NCBI GenBank assembly: GCA_037157565.1
Contig: JAZHRO010000073.1
Location: 17,428,501 to 17,492,500 of the forward strand
Length of the DNA stretch: 64,000 nt
Reading direction: 5' to 3'
Source of the DNA: Thalassia testudinum
Taxonomy: Eukaryota; Streptophyta; Magnoliopsida; Alismatales; Hydrocharitaceae
Both the position numbers and the translations under genes were made by a program. Positions 35,485 through 45,456 of this stretch are shown one piece after another (the stretch's first letter is position 1; the number at the start of each line of letters is the position of its first letter). The notes under the pieces were generated by a model, which saw nothing but the letters and a program-made list of their open reading frames with translations, ran no database searches and was not told the DNA's origin.

Positions 35485-36810
35485 CTAGTTCAGTACACAG
35501 GCACGCAAAAGGTCCTCAAGTGTCTGTATCGTGCGCTCAGACTGTCCGTCCGTCTGGGGGTGGTAAGCCGTGCTAAACCTCAACCTCGTCCCCAAGGCCT
35601 GCTGAAACTCAGCCCAAAATTGGGACGTAAAGCGGGTATCCCGGTCGGATACGATCTCTCGCGGAACTCCGTGTAGTCGTACCACATCACGGATATACCT
35701 CTCTGCCAATTGTACTGGTCCCAAAGTGACTCGGGTCGGCAAGAATCGCGCCGTCTTCGTCAGTCTATCCACTATTATCCAGACTGCGTCGTATCCCCGC
35801 TGGGTAACAGGTAAGCCCACCACCAAGTCCATGGTGATGCTCTCCCACTTCCACTCTGGCAGTGGAAGCGGCTGGAGTGGCCCTGCAGGCCTCTGATGCT
35901 CGGCTTTCACCTGCTGGCACACTAAGTACTGCTGCACGAACTCACCCACATCTCCCTTCATCCGTCTCCACCAAAACTCGCGTCTCAAGTCGTGGTACAT
36001 TTTCGTGTTTCCGGGATGTATGGTGAATCTGGAACCGTGTGCCTCAGTCAGGGGCTCTCTCAACAGCTCCTCGTCTCTGGGAACGCACAACCGTCCCCTC
36101 AAGCGTAGCACCTGGTCTGTGAAAGAGAAGTCCCCTGGGTCTCCTGACAGTACTCTGTCGCGCAAAGACTGTAAGTACGGATCGGCCATCTGTCCTGTGA
36201 TGATGCGGTCTATCAGCCCTGGCCTAGTCTGCCGTGTCACCGTCACTGCCCCACAGTACCCTCGTAACTCTAGAGGTCGCCAACTGCCCACCTCCTCCAA
36301 AAGGCTCCAACTCTGTAACTGTAGACTGGCCAAGCGTGCGGGCGCCTTACGGCTCAAGGCGTCAGCCACCACATTGGCCTTTCCTGGGTGGTAGGAGATG
36401 CTGCAGTCGTAGTCCTTCAGGAGCTCCAACCAACGTCTCTGTCTCATGTTGAGCTCCTTCTGGTCAAAAAGATATCTAAGGCTCTTTTGATCAGTAAAAA
36501 TCTCGAAGGTCTCACCGTACAAGTAGTGCCTCCAGGTCTTCAGCACGAAGACAACAGCTGCCAACTCTAGGTCGTGGGTAGGGTAGGTATGCTCATGGGG
36601 CTTCAGTTGCCGCGAAGCGTAAGCGACAACGTGACCCCTCTGCATGAGCACACCTCCTAACCCCTGCAAGGAGGCGTCCGTGTACACAACGAACCCGCCA
36701 CTACTGTCAGGGATGGTGAGCACGGGAGCCGAGGTCATCCTCTCCTTCAGCTCCAGAAAACACGCCTCACAGGCATCTGTCCAAGCGAAAGGTACGTCCT
36801 TCCGGGTCAA
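35485..36810 (-). pseudogene. Element G RNase H and integrase
   Basis: A 441-codon open minus-strand stretch. RNase [18 protein letters not shown] (first catalytic Asp), [19 protein letters not shown] (Glu), FTDQKSLRYLF (Asp), [12 protein letters not shown]. Integrase: zinc-binding region with HIS..CQQVK near FTIHPGNTKMYHDL and YLVCQQVKAEHQ, core SITMDLVVGLPVTQ, GVPREIVSDRDTRF and TAYHPQTDGQSER supplying the D, D and E residues. It is offset from the RT frame by a 2-bp deletion and ends in a TAG. All catalytic residues visible here are kept. Confidence 0.9.
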
Positions 36811-39514
36811 CTATCATAGGACGCGCAATCTGTGAAAATCCTCTGATGAACCGTCTGTAGTAGCCTGCCAGTCCCAGGAAACTGCGAATCTCAGTGACTG
36901 AACGCGGTCTCTCCCACTTGCGCACTACCTCGACCTTGGCTGGGTCCACCGCCAAGCCGTCTCCAGAGATCACATGACCCAAGAAGGTCACCTCCCTCAA
37001 CCAGAACTCGCACTTGCTGTATTTGGCGTACAGCCTGCGTCGTCTCAGAGTGTCCAGAACCATCCGCAAGTGCTGTCCGTGCTGCGCCCGATCTCTAGAA
37101 TAGATGAGTACATCATCTATGAATACCACCACGAACTGGTCCAAGTACGGTCTAAACACCCGGTTCATCAGGTCCATGAAAGCAGCGGGGGCATTGGTCA
37201 GCCCAAACAGCATGACCAAAAACTCGTAGTGTCTGTACCGGGTGCGGAAAGCTGTCTTGGAGACGTCGGTCTCCCTGATCCTCAACTGATGGTAACCAGA
37301 CCTCAAGTCTATCTTGGAAAACACCGTGGCACCCCGCAACTGGTCGAACAAATCGTCGATTCTCGGCAGCGGATATCTGTTCTTGATGGTGACCTTGTTC
37401 AGCTGTCGGTAGTCCACACAAAGGCGTAGGGTCCCATCCTTCTTCACAAACAGTACCGGGGCTCCCCAGGGAGACGCACTGGGCCTCACGAAACCCTTCT
37501 CCAGAAGGTCCTGCAACTGAGACTTGAGATCTCGCAGCTCAAGCGGTGCCATCCTGTATGGCGCGGTGGAGATGGGGCTGGTCCCTGGTACTAGTGAGAT
37601 CTCAAACTCGATCTCACGCTCGGGCGGTAGTCCTGGTAACTCGTCTAGAAACACGTCAGGGTACTCTCTGACCACCGGGATGCTCTGGAAGTCTTCCACA
37701 GGGCTGGGCTCTTCCACCACACAAGCTAGGAAGCCCTCACACCCCTGGCTCAAAAGTCTCGCCGCCCGATGTGCCGAAATGCACCTGAAACCTCCGTCCA
37801 CTAGCTGTCCGTGAAACTCGAAAGAAGGCAACTCCGGAATGGAGAAGACAATCTTCCTCTCAAAACAGTCCACCAAGGCGTGGTAAGCGGACAACCAATC
37901 CATCCCCAGAATCACTCCAAAGTCCATCTGTATCATAATCAGGTCAGCTGGCAGGTTATGTCCCCCGACGCTGACCTCGCAATCCGTGTACACCTCCTCA
38001 GCTACAAACAGCTGACCACTCGGACCTCTAATTACGAACGGATTCTCTAACAGTGTATAATCCTGGTCCAAACTAACTGCGAAACTGGCTGCGACAAACG
38101 AGTGCGTAGCGCCGGAATCGAAAAGCGTGTAAACGAGTCTGCCAGAAACTGAAACCATACCTGCTACCACTGATCCCGAAGCTCTGGCATCCCTGTGTGT
38201 TAGGGCGTTGATACGCCCCTCAGCTCTAGGTGCGGACGAAGCTACCACGCTCTGCGTCGGACGGGTAGGTGCTGGCCGGTACCCTCCTCGCGACTGCTGT
38301 CCTCCTCCTCGCGCCTGGGAACCGCGGCCTCCTGTGCGCCCTCCAGTGCTCTGCGTGGGGAGTATCTGCTGACCTCCTGCCCTAGATGGGCAGTCCCTGC
38401 TGATGTGGCCCAGCTGGCCACACTGGTAACAGAGGGGAACCCGACTCCCGCCCTCAGTGGGTCCCTGCTGTCGGCTAGGCGGGGGTCCGGTGCTGGCGAC
38501 TGGCCCCTGTCGAGGGCCCCCAAAGGCCACTGATGGCCCTGGACAACGTGACGACTCTCCTGCAGACGCCACATGTCTCCGTTCTCGTCGGCCCTGTGAG
38601 AAGTCTGGCTGGAAGGGCCTCTTCCGCCCGCCGTCGGTGTCTCGCGCGGACGGGTTGGTCTCCTCGTAAGTCATAGTTGCCTCTACCACCCTCGAAAACG
38701 TAGGCAGCTTCAGGGGTTTGACATACCCCCGGATCGTAGGCCGGAGCCCCTCGGTGAACCTCCAAAGGCGCTCCTCCTCAGTGGCTACCGCTATCGCTGC
38801 AAAGCGGGAAAACTCCAAGAAACACGTGCGGTACGCGCTCACAGTCATCGTCCCTTGGCGGAGAGTGTGAAACTCCCGCCTCCTCTGGTCCTGCCACGTC
38901 TGGGGAAAGTACTGCTCGCAGAAGAGGGTGACGAACTGGTCCCACGTCGGCTCGTCCCTCTCCTGTCCCCGGACCGCCCTCCACCACCGGTGTGCCGCAC
39001 TCTCCAGCTGGTACGTGGCAAAGGCCATGCGGCACTCCATCGGGGGGAGAAGGGTGTCGAAGATCTTCTCCAGCTGCTCAAGCCAGTCCTCTGCCTCGGT
39101 CGGGTCCTCATCCTCCTTGAAGGAGGGGGGCTTCAGCTTCCGGAACTGTCTGAAAAGCTCGAAGTGGCGCTGTAGGGGAGGTGCTGGTGCACCTCCTGGC
39201 GAAGGTGCCTCGTGTACAGAAGTGTCGGAGGAAGGTGGGGGCGGCAGCGGCCCATCCCCTCCCTCGTGTCCATCGCCGTGTCCGTCGCGTGGTCCCACAG
39301 AAGACTCCCCCTCTGCAGCCCCAGGAGGAGGTGCTCGGGGCGGTGGGTGGAGCTTCTCTCGTACAATGTCTCGTATCAGTCTGGCGAGGTCCTGGACCTG
39401 GATGCCCGGGAGTGGTGGCTGGTCCACCGAGACGTCAACAACAACACGTCCACCTCGCCTACCTCATCCTCAGCTGCGCCCGCGGCCAGTCTCGCCAGTC
39501 CCGCGACGAGGCAT
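36767..39514 (-). pseudogene. Element G gag, protease and reverse transcriptase
   Basis: An 886-codon open minus-strand frame (36767-39427). Gag core about residues 80-240 (FEDWLEQ-like [39 protein letters not shown]); zinc knuckle [15 protein letters not shown] about residue 335; protease [12 protein letters not shown] about residue 435; RT from [16 protein letters not shown], with [41 protein letters not shown] and [13 protein letters not shown]. The ancestral start is probably the ATG at 39512-39514, but two stops follow it, so the open frame starts at 39427. A 2-bp deletion near 36812, seen by comparison with H, throws it out of frame with RNase H. Confidence 0.93.
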
Positions 39515-39676
39515 CTCCTGTAAGGAGATGCGAAACAAAACGGAAAAACGTCAAAACAAACGGTACCTAACGAAACTTCTAAGAGCTCATGTCAAGAGAT
39601 ATGTTGTGGTGGCTACTCTAGTTATAAACATGTGAATTGGTTATTCTACAGTCAGTTGACGCACTTCTTGGGACGA

Positions 39677-39692
39677 CCTTGCTCTGATACCA
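39677..39692 (-). other. primer-binding site of element G
   Basis: The minus strand reads TGGTATCAGAGCAAGG three bases inside the 5' LTR, complementary to initiator tRNA-Met. It fixes the orientation of G. Confidence 0.92.
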
Positions 39693-39695
39693 TCT

Positions 39696-42391
39696 TGTAA
39701 TGACCCGGTTCCTGAGTCCCTACGAGACACGAGAACCGGACCGACTCAACTAATCCCAAGACCTAGTCGTCCAACGAGGAAGTAACCAAAAGAGCAGTAA
39801 AATAAACCACATTAAGCATGAATATAACTAACAGTAAGAAAGTACAGCAGTAAGGAAAGAAACTACCACAGTATATACCACCACAACAGTAGAACAACAT
39901 TCATAACTAAATATGAACTGCAGGTAAAGAAAAGTACAGCGGAAACAAGAACTACTCACTATAACGGAACAAAAAGAGGTACAAGAAACAGTGGTAACTC
40001 TACTGGACCCTACTCGGCCCAGCGTCCTCTGCAGCCGCTGACCCTGGCTGCTCAACACCTGGTCCTGAAAGGTAACGAGTGTAACACGTCAGCAAAACGC
40101 TGAGTAGAGTGGCAGTTAAACTAAAGAAACAGTAAAAGTGTACAGTAGCCATTTTAAATTTCTTTCTTCCTTTATTTACGTCTTTCTATTATTTCAAAAT
40201 TTATCTATTTCTCAGATCCTTCACTTGATCTCGAATGTTCCTCGTGGGAACGATCTTGATTGCAGCCTTTTCCAAAAAGTAGAAGTAGCACGTGGTGCTC
40301 TCCTGGCCGGGAGAGTCCCCCGTGGTGATCCTACTCTCAGTCAACCACCCCAAGGTCACAGACAGGCGTAACAGTGACTATGGCACGCGCGATAAATGCA
40401 CAGGTAGCTAACCCGCACTGGCACGCGGTCAGTCATTTCCGTTAACGGCTGTGCCCAAAGCACTACACGGAACCAGTACAGGGCAGAGCCCTCTCAGTAA
40501 CAGGGGTCCAACCCCTCCACAGTAACCAAACAGGGGCCTTGCCCCTCCATAGTCTGCGCACCCTCGCCTGACTACCCTGGTTTGCCCAGTGGGCCTAACA
40601 AGTAGGTGTAGGAGGCTAGCAGAACCCCAGGGCTCGTGGGGTAGCTAGTACCTCCCTACATTAGTAGCTCTCCTCGGTACTACGTACACGAGGGCCAGCA
40701 AGTCGGTACAGAGCGGCCGGTCCTAACCCCGGGTCCCTGGGGTGGTTGTCCCCACTCGGCACTAAATAGGTACAGGTACTTCCCTTGGTACTACGTACCC
40801 AAGGGACAGTACACAACTACATCTCAGTTCCATTCCTTTCTCTTTCCAGGAGTTCCACTCCTAATCCCCCGTAGGGTTCCATCCTTTTAACTCAAACACC
40901 CAGGTTTCACTTTCCAGTTTCACATTCTTACAATCCATGTTCTCAACCACGTTATTTATTCCCAATAGGCAGCTGTTAATTCAAATTACAGGCAGCTTTG
41001 TATCTCTTTCCATTTTCCAAGACTGCAGTATTATACATTCCACTAGTTTTCCCATCCTAGGATTCATGCCATATCCTAGGATCTATCATACAATCTAGTT
41101 TTTCAGCCCTAGGATTCATGCAACCCCTAGGAGCTATCATTCCATCTATTTCTCATTCCTAGGATTCATGCAATGTCCTAAGTTCTATTTATGGTTCCAT
41201 AATTTAACAGATTTTATTAATAACTTAAAGCCACTCTACTAGGTACAACGGGAGTAATGGGGGCGTGATCGGGAATCCCGCGTGCCTCCGCGACTCCCAA
41301 GACTGCAACGGAACGAGGTCCTATCACAAGGATCAAACACAAGGAGTGTCTCAAAACAGTGTATAGCTACTGTAGATGGGTAGAGGATTTAATTCCGGAA
41401 AGAACGCAACTCGAAACGCGGAAAACGGAACCCAAACGGGCCCTCAACGGGTCGAAAACGACGACACTGTGCAAAATCAGACGTCTGAAACTTCTTCCAG
41501 ACGTCTTAAAAAGTGGATCAGAGAATTACCTTGTTCTGCGTGGTTTCTCAGACGTCCAGAAGCCTACGGGGACGTCTGGCCTAGTTCCCAGTCGTCCGAT
41601 GGTCACCCTGGACGTTTGGAGGTCACTCCCGCCGTCTGGTACTACAGCCAAACGTCTGATTCGCGTTGGATGGCAAATCACCGAGCCTGCGCACACACAT
41701 CTCCCTCCCTCAGTACGGTCAGTCGACAAGAAGGAAGAAGAAGACGGAAAACTCACCTTTCAGACGTCTGGATAGTCTTCCAGACGTCGCCCTCGCCGTC
41801 TGGCTATCAGCACAGACGTCTGATTCTGGAAATTTTTCCAGAACCAGGGTGCGACTCGCCCTCTGCTCGCGACGCCGCCTGCGTCGCACCTCGTGCGCCT
41901 GCTGCTCGAGCCGCAGCAGGCCTCCTGCATCGTTCCGCGCCCGTTGCGCTCCCTGCCGGCCGGCCCTGGCAGCCCCGGCGAGCTTGCCCTCACGGCTGAG
42001 CGCCACTCTCGCACGCAGCACCCCCTCCGCGCTCACTGTGGCCGTCGCCGCCGCGGCAACCCCGCGCCTGCTCTCGCGCTCGCTCTCGCGCACTGGAAGG
42101 AGAAGAAGAAAGGGGTGGAGGCGACGGAGAGAGCGCGTGGCCTTTTAAGGCCGCGCGAGGAGGAGAGAGAGACGGCAGCGATGAGAATTTGCAGCCGCAG
42201 GAGCGAATATGCGGTCTGCGCGCTCAGGCACGCAGACGACCCGCGCGTGTCAAAAATAACTGATTTCCAGACGTCTGGAAACGATCCCAGACGTTTGGTC
42301 CGACGTCTGGATGTGATCCTAGACGTCTGGTCCGACGTCTGGGCCACCTCCCAGACGTCTTAAAAGACGTCTGGGACACGCGTTCGTAACA
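39696..42391 (-). repeat. 5' LTR of element G
   Basis: Pairs with 32020-34673. It carries eight exact AGACGTCT copies and ends at the H protease sequence. TATA-like sequence: CCTTTTAAGG within GGCCTTTTAAGGCC near 42139-42152, a 14-bp palindrome also present in the 3' LTR and, in variant form, in I. Confidence 0.93.
41479..42372. repeat. AGACGTCT palindrome array, 5' LTR of G
   Basis: Eight exact copies, beginning at 41479 and ending at 42365, plus several variants. The last 110 bp (from 42268) hold about seven copies or near-copies at 10-20 bp spacing. Confidence 0.85.
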
Positions 42392-43397
42392 ACCTGTCCA
42401 CCTGGGCTTCTAATAAGGAATGACTCATCTAAAAGTACACTGCTTGACCCCAAGTTGACAGCAAAACCTGTAGAAACAAATGAGTGCGTGGCACCGGAAT
42501 TGAAAAGTGTGTAAACGAGCTTGCCAGAAACTATAACCATACCTGCCACTACGGAGCCTGAAACTTTAACATGTTCGTGAGTCAGGGCATTATATGCCCC
42601 TCAGCCCTTGGTGTAGAAGAAGTAGCCACGCTCTGGGCCGGGCGGGAAGCATCTGGCTAGTACCCTCCTCGTGACTGCTGTCCTCCTCCTTAGGCCTGGT
42701 AACCGCGGCCGCCAGATCGGCCTCCAATGCTCGGTGCTGGGAGTGTCTGCTGTGCTCGGGCCTTAGATGGGCAGTCCCTCCGTATGTGGCCCGATTGGCC
42801 ACACTGGTAGCAGAGGAGAATGTGACGTCCTCTCTCTGTTTGTTGCCCCTGTTGGAGGCTAGGCAGGGGTCTACTGCAGTCGGCTGGTCCCTATCTAGGG
42901 CCCCCAAAGGTCCTTGGTGTACCCACAGAACGGGACGGCTCCCCTACTGTTGCCATGTGCCTCCTCTCTCGGCGACCTTGTGAGTGCTCCTACTGGTAGG
43001 GCCTCTTCCGTCCTCCCCTGTTGACATCTCGCACAGACGGGTTGGTCTCCTTGTAGGTCATGACAGCTTCGACCATGTGGGACAAGGTAGGCAGCTTCAG
43101 GGGCTTTACATACCCTCGAATGGCAGGTCGGAGGCTCTCAGTGAACCTCCACAGGTGCTCTTCCTTGGTAGATGCAGCTGTCGGGGTGAAGCGTGACAAC
43201 TCCAGGAAACACGTACGATACGCGCTAACCGTCATTGCCCCTTGATGGAGAGTGTGGAACTCCCTCCTCCTCTGATCCTGCTAGGTTTGTGGGAAGTACT
43301 GCTCGTAGAAGAGTGCCATAAACCGGTCCCACGCTGGCTCTCCCTCCTCCTATCCTCTGACCGCCCTCCACCACCTGTGGGCTGCACTTTCTAGCTG
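42392..43397 (-). pseudogene. Element H gag C-terminal part and protease start
   Basis: Minus strand, between the insertions G and D. 42990-43235 reads [16 protein letters not shown] and [15 protein letters not shown] (Gag core end). 42590-42907 carries the decayed nucleocapsid region in another frame. 42319-42549, inside H from 42392, reads [18 protein letters not shown], the protease site with the catalytic Asp changed to Asn. The reading continues across G at 32019. The left end (43397) is cut by element D within the conserved AHRWW region of Gag. Confidence 0.85.
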
Positions 43398-43773
43398 ATA
43401 TGTGTTGGAACCTTGTTCCACATCTTGTTTTGGTGTTAACAAAATTATTATGGATTAATGTTTGCCATTAAGTGTTTTTCAGATTTAGGTGAAGAAGCAA
43501 TGCAAACAGGAAATGATGGAGGCATGATGGTGAGAAGAAAAAGATCATGTCATGGAGGAGGCAAGATGACAAGGAAGAGTCGAGGAGAAGATCTTCTTTG
43601 ATCTTTAGTTTCTCTAGTTTAGATTTTATATTTATAGATTGTATATGCCTCTTAACAAAGGAATATAACTTAGATCGTAAAAATAATTAGAGATAAATTA
43701 TGATTAATATTGCGATCATTTTTAAAGAACATAATTGATTAAATCACTTAAAAAAGGTACTTATTAACCTACA

Positions 43774-43926
43774 AGTACCGGTATTAAAGTTTAGTACCGG
43801 TACATGTGAGTTACAGGTTTGGATTTTTTTAAAGAAACAAACTTGTACCTCGCGAGTACCGGTACTCATGATCAGTACCGGTACTGGAGGTAATGAGTAT
43901 CGGTACCCACATTTTAGTACCGGTAC
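43774..43926. repeat. GTACCGGTAC palindrome array in the D 5' LTR
   Basis: Six copies or near-copies of the 10-bp palindrome, at about 43774, 43793, 43856, 43875, 43897 and 43917. The second and third pairs are about 20 bp apart. The array lies roughly 110-260 bp upstream of the TATA box. The 3' LTR has the same array at 52314-52465. Confidence 0.88.
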
Positions 43927-44036
43927 CAGTTAGCCGTTGGCTCAATTTTGAATGGCTAGAAAATTTATTTAGGCTATGTGAATGTTGGGAATTAAATCCC
44001 AACATCTAGTAGACGAATCCCTGAGGTCCTAAACTC

Positions 44037-44043
44037 TATAAAA
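44037..44043 (+). promoter_or_regulatory. TATA box of element D
   Basis: TATAAAA in the 5' LTR, about 110 bp downstream of the palindrome array and in the correct orientation for gag. Conserved at 52576-52582 in the 3' LTR. Confidence 0.7.
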
Positions 44044-44602
44044 TGACCCTAGGACTCTTTGTTTGCACACAAGAGATACAAGAAAGATAAGAGAAAATTC
44101 TAGAGCTCTATATTTCATATTTTTCACCATATTTGAAGAGAAGAATAGAGTTTGCTATTCTCAATCTTTCCATGCTTTTGCAAATGCGTCGACGTGATTT
44201 TCTTTCACGTATTCATGTCTTCACTAGGCTCTCAAATCGGTAACATTATATTTACATTTGTTGAGAGGCTTAGGAACTTAGTTGTAAGATCATTCTTTCT
44301 TACACCTGTATTTTATTTGTTTTTGAGCTTGTTACTCGTTGGGTTGTAACAAACCCGTTGTTGTAATTGGTTGAGGTAACCCGTTAATTACCTCAGTTTA
44401 ATAAATTGATTCTCTCGGGGTTGAGAGAATCGGGTTAAAAATCCTAAGCTGCGAGGCTTAGGTAGTGGAGTGCCCAAGGGAGGGGAACCGCTATACATAT
44501 TTCTCCTATTTCTGTGGTTTGATTGATTGTGCAAATTTTCTTGTTATTACTAATTTTGTGCTTGAGTGTTTGTGTGCATATCCTCTATTTAGATCCTACA
44601 GG

Positions 44603-44614
44603 TTGTATCAGAGC
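44603..44614 (+). other. primer-binding site of element D
   Basis: TTGTATCAGAGC two bases after the 5' LTR, one change from the initiator tRNA-Met site TGGTATCAGAGC. Confidence 0.88.
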
Positions 44615-44648
44615 CCGGTTGTGAGAAGACGTAACAACTCCACTCACA

Positions 44649-45456
44649 ATGGCATCTACATCATGGCGTACCGAAGGATAGTCTTCTACCCGTCCTCCCT
44701 ATTTTAATGGGACAGACTATGGGTATTGGAAGAGGAGGATGCAAGTCTTTCTCAGAGAAATGGATGAGTAGGCTTGGACCCTCATTCGGGAGAAGTACTC
44801 AGATCCGGAGCCACAAGGAGTAGCATGGACAACGGAATAGAAGGAAAGGATTGTGGGCAACGCAAAGGCGATGAACACACTTTATTGTGCGTTGTCAAGG
44901 GAAGAGTTCAACCGAATTTCGACATGCGGATCCGCATACGAAATTTGGAACACTATTGAGGTCACCTACGAAGGTAATAACAAGGTAAAGGAAACTTGTA
45001 TCTCAATTCTAACTGAAAATTATGAGTGTTTTAGGATGACCAAAGGAGAAACAATCAAAGACATATACACAAGGTTTGGGGAAATAGTTAACCCCCTAAA
45101 GAACCTTGGAGTGAAGTTTACAGAAGAGCAGCTTGTAAGGAAGATCTTGAGATCACTTACAAGCGATTGGTCTCCAACGACCACAGCGATCCAAGAGGTA
45201 AAGGATCTATCCACTCTCCCCTTGGATGATTTGATTGGAAGCCTCATGGCGTATGAAGTTCAATTAGAGAACATAAAGAAGAGCGAGGAGAAGGCAACAA
45301 GCAGAAAGAAAAGTATTGCTTTTAGAGCATCACAGAGGACTTGGACTCAACAACATTGGAATTCGAAGACAAGGAGATGGAAATGCTTACTAGGAAATTC
45401 TAGAAATTCCTCAAGAAACAAAGTAAGCAAGTCAATAAAATTTCAACTAATGTTAT
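44649..45456 (+). pseudogene. Element D gag, N-terminal part
   Basis: Starts at ATG 44649 (MASTSWRTEG, then a stop). It continues FNGTDYGYWKRRMQVFL, the SIRE/copia Gag opening, and from 44853 an open stretch with the Gag core: AMNTLYCALSREEFNRI, AYEIWNTIEVTYEGNNKVK, ETIKDIYTRFGEIVNPLKNL, LVRKILRSLTSDWSPTTTAI. A frame change near 45330 moves the homology to another frame (EMLTRKF, stop, KFLKK). The piece is cut at 45457 by solo LTR I, just before the zinc knuckle. Stops and shifts indicate no product. Confidence 0.87.

Larger units (their letters stand above)
32020..42391 (-). mobile_element. Element G: Tekay-type chromovirus nested in H
   Basis: Minus-strand element of 10.4 kb inserted in the protease region of H. 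LTRs are 32020-34673 (2654 bp) and 39696-42391 (2696 bp); on the plus strand they start TGTAACGACCC or TGTAATGACCC and end CGTTCGTAACA. About nine differences in the first 420 bp suggest a much younger insertion than H. The target duplication is imperfect: ACACC on the left, only ACC on the right, so two bases were probably lost. The coding region needs only a few repairs to be open (2-bp deletion near 36812, stops near 35488 and 34855 and at the N-terminus). I and E in this window are solo LTRs of the same family. Confidence 0.93.
43403..44600 (+). repeat. 5' LTR of element D
   Basis: Starts TGTTGGAACC and ends AGATCCTACA. It contains a GTACCGGTAC palindrome array (43774-43926), an inverted repeat GTTGGGA/TCCCAAC near 43983, and a TATA box at 44037. 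Layout and several stretches match LTR C, showing that C is a relative. Confidence 0.92.

Noticed and set aside
38928..39635. 235-codon plus-strand frame opposite G gag
   Set aside because: Shadow of the GC-rich gag frame; low-complexity composition, no domain.
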